Source of the DNA: Labilithrix luteola
GTDB lineage: Bacteria > Myxococcota_A > Polyangia > Polyangiales > Polyangiaceae
Length of the DNA: 5,022 nucleotides
Reading direction: 5' to 3'
NCBI GenBank assembly: GCA_026225435.1
Contig: JAMFST010000853.1
Coordinates: forward strand, 1-5,022
Shown here: piece by piece, positions 1-5,022 of the stretch
Layout of the letters: every line of letters starts with the position of its first letter
How positions within the stretch are numbered: the stretch's first letter is position 1
Translations under genes and position numbers: made by a program
The notes under the pieces: generated by a model
What the model saw: the letters and a program-made list of their open reading frames with translations, nothing else
Told to the model about the DNA's origin: nothing
The model's database searches: none

Positions 1-247
1 CCTGCGCGCGCGCCACCAGACGCACGTGCTCCTCTTCGGCTTCAGCGACGGCGTCGGAGCGGCGGGCGCCAACGTGGCGCTGTCCACCCAGCGCGTCAGG
101 CAGGTCGCCGCGGCGCTCACCCTCGAGGGGATCGTGGTCGACAACGCGGTCGGCTTCGGCGCCGCGCTCCCGGTCGCCAGTGACAAGGCGGAGGCAGGAC
201 GCGAGCGAAACCGCCGCGTCGAGGTGTGGCTTCCGGAAGGGAGCTGA
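1..247 (+). CDS. OmpA-family C-terminal peptidoglycan-binding domain protein (3' end only)
   Basis: Only the last 81 codons are present; the reading frame enters from the left edge (first full codon at base 2) and stops with TGA at 245-247. The visible part is an OmpA C-terminal domain, which holds outer-membrane or periplasmic proteins to peptidoglycan. Counting from the first visible codon, GFSD (13-16) carries the Asp that contacts diaminopimelate, N24 and LSTQR (27-31) carry the Arg partner, and GFGAALPVAS (51-60) and GRERNRRVEVWLP (66-78) are the usual closing motifs. The wording around PVAS and NRRVEVWLP recalls OmpA domains fused behind a phosphate-type substrate-binding domain, but the N-terminal part lies outside the window, so this is only an inference. 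It is tail-to-tail with the NlpC/P60-like gene across 9 bases, with no clear terminator between them. Confidence 0.88.
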   Translation, partial: LRARHQTHVLLFGFSDGVGAAGANVALSTQRVRQVAAALTLEGIVVDNAVGFGAALPVASDKAEAGRERNRRVEVWLPEGS

Positions 248-256
248 ATCCGCGAA

Positions 257-1051
257 TCAGCCGCCGACGATTCGACCGAGCGTGATCGCCGTCTCGCGGA
301 CGCGCGACCTGCGCCCGGTCGACCAGCGAAACGCGTGCGGCGCGCCGCTGGCGTCGCCGAGCAGGACGATGCTCCCGGTGCCGAGACCGGTGCCGTCATT
401 GGCCGCGCGCGAATCCTGCGCTCCGTGCTTGAGGGCGGTGGAGTCGACGACGGGGACGAGGAAGGCGCCCGGCGCGGTGTCGTCGGGACGCAGCGGCCCG
501 TGCACCACCAGCGTGTGTCCGGTGTTCTTCGAGGACGAATCGGCCGGTTGCAGCCAGGCGATGATGTCGCCGGCGCGCAGATCGCTCACCTTGGCGACGC
601 GCATCCAGTGGCCGCGCGTCGTGCCCGGCGGGATGGAGGCGAAGAAGCCCTCGAGGTGCTTGGCGAGGGGCCGGCGCACCGTCGCGCGCGTGAGCTCGGC
701 GAAGGCCGTGGGGGCGGCGTTGCGCAGCGCGTAGTCGACGAAGCCGGAGCAGTCGTAGAAGAAGCTGCCGATGCTCTCGTCGATGGCGGTGTGGTGCTCG
801 TACGCGCTGGTGCGCATCGCGTGCAGCTCGCGATCGGCCTCGGCGACCAGGCTCGCGCCGGACTCCTTCGCGCCGGCCGGTCCGGCGGGGAGGACGGGGG
901 CGGCGGGGAGCGCGGGCTCGTCCCCCTCGACGCCGGCGGATCGATCGGGCGCGCTGTCATCGTCGGGCCCGGCCGCGTGGCTCGCCGGGCCGCCGACCAT
1001 CACGAGCGCGAGCACACTCAGCCACCAAGGCTGTCGACGGAGGGGGCGCAT
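257..1051 (-). CDS. Secreted NlpC/P60-like cysteine hydrolase, uncharacterised
   Basis: 264 residues from the chosen ATG at 1051. An in-frame GTG at 1078 would add nine residues; the ATG is preferred because it gives a compact signal peptide: basic start MRPLRRQ, hydrophobic WWLSVLALVMVGG (9-21) and a likely cut after ASHA (26). Neither start has a good ribosome binding site. An acidic then Ala/Pro-rich linker (about 28-65) leads to the catalytic domain. Its landmarks are YDCSGFVDYAL (Cys101, the expected nucleophile), RAGDIIAW (159-166), TGHTLVVHG (His179) and VVDS (Asp203, plausible third member), followed by a GLGTGSIVLL segment (222-231). This order matches NlpC/P60 enzymes, which cut peptidoglycan peptides or related amide bonds in the periplasm. 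The real substrate is unknown. The gene stands alone, divergent from guaB and convergent with the OmpA-domain gene. Confidence 0.82.
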   Translation of the reverse strand: MRPLRRQPWWLSVLALVMVGGPASHAAGPDDDSAPDRSAGVEGDEPALPAAPVLPAGPAGAKESGASLVAEADRELHAMRTSAYEHHTAIDESIGSFFYDCSGFVDYALRNAAPTAFAELTRATVRRPLAKHLEGFFASIPPGTTRGHWMRVAKVSDLRAGDIIAWLQPADSSSKNTGHTLVVHGPLRPDDTAPGAFLVPVVDSTALKHGAQDSRAANDGTGLGTGSIVLLGDASGAPHAFRWSTGRRSRVRETAITLGRIVGG

Positions 1052-1063
1052 GCGGCAAGACGG

Positions 1064-1073
1064 TAGGCGATTT
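1064..1073 (-). repeat. 10-base leader motif, copy 1 (upstream of the NlpC/P60-like gene)
   Basis: Read leftward the sequence is AAATCGCCTA, ending 12 bases before the ATG at 1051. The same ten bases occur in the same orientation before the other leftward unit (4630-4639). It could be a shared promoter or operator part, or chance. If the GTG at 1078 were the true start, the motif would be inside the coding region. Confidence 0.25.
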
Positions 1074-1227
1074 GTCACCGACCGGGGAGCCCGAGCTAGA
1101 CCCCGGCGCGACGGCCACGATCGCGTTCATCGTCGCCTTCTGCAGCGACGTGCCGGTACGGCGCAACTCACCGTTGCTTTAGGTGGGGGCGATCGCATGG
1201 GTCGTCTTGCCCGGTTCGGCGTGCTAA

Positions 1228-2688
<1,461 letters not shown>

Positions 2689-2693
2689 TCGAG

Positions 2694-3527
2694 ATGACCG
2701 ACGCTCCCGCGGCGCCTTCGCGTCACATCACCGCCTACTGGCTCGGGCGCGTTCGCTATGCCGAGGCGCTGGCGCTGCAGGAGCACCTGGTCCAGGCGCG
2801 CATCAAGGGGGAGATCGGCGACACGCTGCTGCTCCTCGAGCACGAGCGGGTGATCACCCTCGGCCGCGGCGCGCACACGGAGAACGTGCTGGTCGATCCC
2901 GCCGCGCGCGCGGAGCTCGGCATCGACTACTTCGAGACCGGGCGGGGAGGGGACGTCACCTACCACGGGCCGGGGCAGCTGGTCGGCTACCCCATCTTCG
3001 ATCTGAAGCCGGAGCGCTGCGATGTACGGAAGTACGTGCGCACTCTGGCGACGACGATGATCCGCACCGCCGCCGACTTCGGCGTCGGCGCCGGCTTCAT
3101 CGAGGGGGACGCGAAGCTGGTGGGCGTCTGGGTCGACCCGAACGACCTCGCCAGCTTCCCCGAGGATCCGCAGGTCTCCACCGCGCGCCCCATCGCCAAG
3201 ATCGGCGCCATCGGGGTGCGCCTGTCGCGCTGGGTCACCATGCACGGCTTCTCCTTCAACGTGTCGCCGGAGATGGCCGACTACGCGATGATCGTCGCCT
3301 GCGGCATCACCAGCTACGGCGTCACCTCGCTGCAGGCGCTCGACTTTCCCGTGGGCGCGTCCGGCGTCACCGTCCCCACCGTCGAGCAGGCGGGCCGGCG
3401 AGCCGCCGTTCACCTCGCCGAGCTGTTCGGGGCGCGCCTCGATTTTGCCGACCGCGAGGCGACCCACGCGCTCGTCGCCAGGCCGAGCGTCGCGGCCAGC
3501 GCCGGCGTGAGCACCAGCGCGCCGTAG
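2694..3527 (+). CDS. lipB: Lipoyl(octanoyl) transferase LipB
   Basis: LipB moves octanoate from octanoyl-ACP to a lysine on lipoyl domains of 2-oxoacid dehydrogenases and GcvH, ready for sulfur insertion by LipA. Seen in the 277 residues: LLLLEHERVITLGRG (45-59), the family signature GRGGDVTYHGPGQLVGYP (83-100), AKIGAIGVR with catalytic Lys169, TMHGFSFNV (182-190) and ACGITSYGVTSL with catalytic Cys203. The residue before the Cys is Ala where the family usually has Pro. Between GVWV (144-147) and Lys169 there are 21 residues (DPNDLASFPEDPQ...), longer than I recall for typical LipB. Conserved sequence ends near AELFGARLDF (242-251); the 26-residue tail is Ala/Ser-rich and unlike the family, which is usually about 210-230 residues. 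The ATG is supported by GGAG at 2681-2684. The last 118 bases overlap the DUF2062 gene on the other strand. Confidence 0.97.
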   Translation: MTDAPAAPSRHITAYWLGRVRYAEALALQEHLVQARIKGEIGDTLLLLEHERVITLGRGAHTENVLVDPAARAELGIDYFETGRGGDVTYHGPGQLVGYPIFDLKPERCDVRKYVRTLATTMIRTAADFGVGAGFIEGDAKLVGVWVDPNDLASFPEDPQVSTARPIAKIGAIGVRLSRWVTMHGFSFNVSPEMADYAMIVACGITSYGVTSLQALDFPVGASGVTVPTVEQAGRRAAVHLAELFGARLDFADREATHALVARPSVAASAGVSTSAP

Positions 3528-3892
3528 AGGAAGTCGACGATGTACGCGCCGATGGCGTGCTGGATGTCGGCGATGACCAGCGGCCGCCCGTGACCGGTGT
3601 GTAGCCACGACCCGAGCTCGAGCTCCGCCCACCACAGCCAGACCGTGAGGATCGGGTTGCACACCTGCGTCACCAGGTAGGCGACGCGCGCGTCGAGCCG
3701 CAGCGGCAAGCAGACGAGCAGGGTGAGCACGAGGTGCAGCCCCAGGAGCGGAGTCGCGCCGATGAGCGTCCCGGCGAACACGCTCCACCCCGCGTGCGCC
3801 GGCGTCAGCTCGCCGCCGGCGAGCCGCTTCCACCCGTCCCGCACCTGCGCGCGGAGCTGCTCCCGCCGCTCGCGCCAGCGACTGCGACTCAC
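3410..3892 (-). CDS. DUF2062 family membrane protein
   Basis: 160 residues from GTG at 3892, which lies 7 bases after the TPR gene's stop; no in-frame ATG offers a better start, and only a weak TGAG lies upstream. The N terminus is basic (SRSRWRERREQLRAQVRDGWKRL). Then comes a DUF2062-like core: AGWSVFAGTLIGATPLLGLH (35-54) and a hydrophobic run to about 64, then VTQVCNPILTVWLWWAELELGSWL (74-97), with the family's NP pair at 79-80. A third hydrophobic stretch spans about 113-144 (AIGAYIVDFLYGALVLTPAL...), followed by a basic tail (RSAKSRRAPNSSAR). It is therefore an inner-membrane protein with about three membrane segments. The molecular role of DUF2062 is not known to me. It is probably co-transcribed with the TPR gene. 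Its last 39 codons are antisense to the end of lipB. The family call is by motif recall, not by search. Confidence 0.85.
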   Translation of the reverse strand: MSRSRWRERREQLRAQVRDGWKRLAGGELTPAHAGWSVFAGTLIGATPLLGLHLVLTLLVCLPLRLDARVAYLVTQVCNPILTVWLWWAELELGSWLHTGHGRPLVIADIQHAIGAYIVDFLYGALVLTPALAATLGLATSAWVASRSAKSRRAPNSSAR

Positions 3893-3899
3893 GACGAGC

Positions 3900-4610
3900 T
3901 CAGGTCTTGTCGGTCGCTTCCAGCGTGCGCATGTACATCCGGGCGCGCGAGTTGTCCGGCTCGAGCTCGAGCACCCTCTTCCAGTGCGCCTCCGCGTCGG
4001 CGCGGTTGCCCAGCGCCAGCAAGGTCGCCCCCAGGTGCAGGTGCGCCGGCACGTACGTCGGCCGGGCGCGGATCGCCTCTTCCAGGTGCGTCTGCGACTT
4101 CGCCAGATCGCCGTGGTCCCGCAGGATCGCCCCCAGTCGGGTGCGCAGATCGGCGAAGTCGGGACACAATGTGACCGCCTTCTCGTACTCGGTGACCGCC
4201 TCGTGGACGTGCTCGACGTCCAGGTACGCGTCCCCCAGCTCGGCGTGCATGTTGGCGATCTTGCCGCGGGCGAAGGGCTCGATGTCGAGCGATCCGTGCG
4301 CCGGCTGGGCACGCAGCTTCTGGTACACCTCGCGCGCCGCCTCGTACTTGCCGCGGTCGTTGTAGGTGACCGCGAGGTTGAGCGCCGCCTCGGTGTAGTG
4401 CGGGTTGAGCGCCAGGGCGCGCTCGAAGTGGTGCTCGGCGGCGACGTAGTTGCTGCGCGCGTGGGCGATGATCCCGAGCATGTCGTGGACGTCGGCGTAG
4501 CGGTCTTCCTTCGCGATGACCTCGCGGAGCGCGAGCTCGGCCAGCTCGTACTCGCCGCGGCCGAATCGCTCTCTCCCGAGGAGGAGCTGCTGCTTCGTGG
4601 AGTCGTCCAT
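3900..4610 (-). CDS. Tetratricopeptide repeat (TPR) protein
   Basis: 236 residues, with no signal peptide or membrane segment, so probably cytoplasmic. Almost the whole protein is TPR helices: repeats at about 5-38, 39-72, 73-106, 117-150, 151-184 and 185-218. They show the usual small/large residue spacing, for example AEHHFERALALNPHYTEAAL (58-77) and KSQTHLEEAIRARPTYVPAH (171-190). An extra segment (about 101-116, AQPAHGSLDIEPFARG) breaks the run between the third and fourth repeats and may bend the superhelix. TPR arrays bind partner proteins or peptides; nothing here identifies the partner. The close downstream DUF2062 membrane protein (7 bases away) is the obvious candidate. The ATG at 4610 starts just before the first repeat; a weak GGGA (4622-4619) sits 8 bases upstream. 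No catalytic domain is attached. Confidence 0.93.
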   Translation of the reverse strand: MDDSTKQQLLLGRERFGRGEYELAELALREVIAKEDRYADVHDMLGIIAHARSNYVAAEHHFERALALNPHYTEAALNLAVTYNDRGKYEAAREVYQKLRAQPAHGSLDIEPFARGKIANMHAELGDAYLDVEHVHEAVTEYEKAVTLCPDFADLRTRLGAILRDHGDLAKSQTHLEEAIRARPTYVPAHLHLGATLLALGNRADAEAHWKRVLELEPDNSRARMYMRTLEATDKT

Positions 4611-4629
4611 GCCTTCGGTCCCGGGAGCC

Positions 4630-4639
4630 TAGGCGATTT
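4630..4639 (-). repeat. 10-base leader motif, copy 2 (upstream of the TPR gene)
   Basis: Read leftward the sequence is AAATCGCCTA, ending 19 bases before the TPR gene's ATG at 4610 and matching copy 1 exactly. It lies in one of the few A/T-containing patches of the divergent region, where a promoter for the TPR-DUF2062 unit would be expected. No clean -35/-10 pair could be assigned. Confidence 0.25.
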
Positions 4640-4721
4640 TCCCCTGGCTGTGCCTGAGCTTCAGATTGCTTCACGACGGTTCTGCCGCCGAGGTCGACGA
4701 TCGTTGCCGTGCCCTGAATCC

Positions 4722-4727
4722 AGAGGT
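4722..4727 (+). promoter_or_regulatory. Possible ribosome binding site for the right-edge gene
   Basis: AGAGGT resembles the Shine-Dalgarno core and lies 12 bases before the ATG at 4740, a slightly long spacing. It supports that start over the later in-frame ATG at 4857, which has no site at a proper distance. Confidence 0.35.
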
Positions 4728-4739
4728 AAGTCGCCGCCC

Positions 4740-5022
4740 ATGTCGCCCGGCAAGTTCGCGCTCGCCTGGGCGGCCTCGTGCACCACGCTGTGGGGCGCGC
4801 TCCTCGGGATCGGAGCGCATGTGCACGGATCTCGTGAGGTTTTTGCTGCCGGGGGGATGACCGCCGACCCGGACGCGAGCAGCGCCGCGGCGGCCGCCCT
4901 GGCGCGAGCTGAACCGTTTCCGAGCGATTCGATCGACGGCGGGAGCCCGCCGGGCGCCGCCGAGCTGGCCGACGGAGGCCTCGCCCCGGGGCAGCCCGCG
5001 CGCGAGCCGACCTGGCGCATCG
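4740..5022 (+). CDS. Exported or membrane-anchored protein of unknown function (5' end only)
   Basis: An open frame starts at ATG 4740 and runs off the right edge, giving 94 codons and no stop. It starts MSPGKFALAWAASCTTLWGA, with a hydrophobic stretch at about 6-25, which reads as a signal peptide or signal anchor. Residues about 40-90 are rich in Ala, Gly, Pro, Asp and Ser (for example DASSAAAAALARAEPFP), typical of a flexible periplasmic linker ahead of a folded domain outside the window. Codon third positions are strongly G/C over 4740-4820, which supports this frame. A short run of A/T-ending codons follows at 4827-4847. AGAGGT at 4722-4727 is a possible ribosome binding site, 12 bases from the ATG. 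An in-frame ATG at 4857 would lose the hydrophobic segment and is less likely. No family is recognised. The gene is divergent from the TPR unit. Confidence 0.7.
   Translation, partial: MSPGKFALAWAASCTTLWGALLGIGAHVHGSREVFAAGGMTADPDASSAAAAALARAEPFPSDSIDGGSPPGAAELADGGLAPGQPAREPTWRI

Noticed and set aside
335..1066. A 243-codon plus-strand frame across the NlpC/P60-like gene
   Set aside because: Same phase artefact with a Gly/Ala/Arg/Val/Asp-rich sequence; the opposite strand has a signal peptide and catalytic motifs.
1082..1106. Inverted repeat CCGGGG...CCCCGG between the NlpC/P60-like gene and guaB
   Set aside because: A six-base stem with a 13-base loop and no T-run. GC-rich stems of this size are expected by chance here, and no gene ends at this point.
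3893..4312. Extension of the DUF2062 frame upstream to an ATG at 4312
   Set aside because: The extra 140 residues are Arg/Thr/Ser/Pro-rich, lie wholly inside the TPR gene in another frame, and look like no domain. GTG at 3892, just after the TPR stop, is the natural start.
4645..4669. Possible sigma-54 promoter (TGGC...TTGC) upstream of the right-edge gene
   Set aside because: The GG and GC elements are about 20 bases apart instead of the required 10.

Overview
The window is very GC-rich (roughly 70% by eye, with codon third positions almost all G or C in every gene). It holds gene-dense, ordinary-looking bacterial chromosome. The gene types (peptidoglycan-binding OmpA domain, secreted NlpC/P60-like protein, TPR and DUF2062 proteins) fit a high-GC Gram-negative such as a myxobacterium (Myxococcota). 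That placement is an inference from composition and gene style, not from a marker gene.

Layout, left to right: (1) the 3' end of a rightward OmpA-family gene, ending at 247; (2) a leftward gene for a secreted NlpC/P60-like cysteine hydrolase (257-1051), tail-to-tail with the first across 9 bases; (3) a 185-base divergent intergenic region; (4) a rightward pair, guaB (IMP dehydrogenase, 1237-2688) and lipB (octanoyltransferase, 2694-3527), 5 bases apart; (5) a leftward pair, a six-repeat TPR protein (3900-4610) followed 7 bases later by a DUF2062 membrane protein (3410-3892), whose 3' end overlaps the 3' end of lipB by 118 bases on the opposite strand; (6) a 129-base divergent intergenic region; (7) the 5' end of a rightward gene (4740 to the edge) encoding an exported or membrane-anchored protein with an Ala/Gly/Pro-rich linker.

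Two genes are housekeeping enzymes: GuaB commits IMP to guanine nucleotides, and LipB makes octanoylated lipoyl domains. The OmpA, NlpC/P60-like, DUF2062 and right-edge products act in or beyond the cell envelope. No shared pathway links all of them. The two-gene units (guaB-lipB and TPR-DUF2062) look like short operons because of their tight spacing.

I found no mobile element, CRISPR array, tRNA, rRNA or recognisable riboswitch, and no convincing intrinsic terminator. I did not find a clear undescribed system. The most noteworthy item is the lipB/DUF2062 antisense coding overlap, in which each gene's conserved part lies opposite the other's expendable tail. Lesser items are the missing Shine-Dalgarno at guaB, a 10-base sequence shared by the leaders of the two leftward units, and departures of LipB from the usual family pattern.
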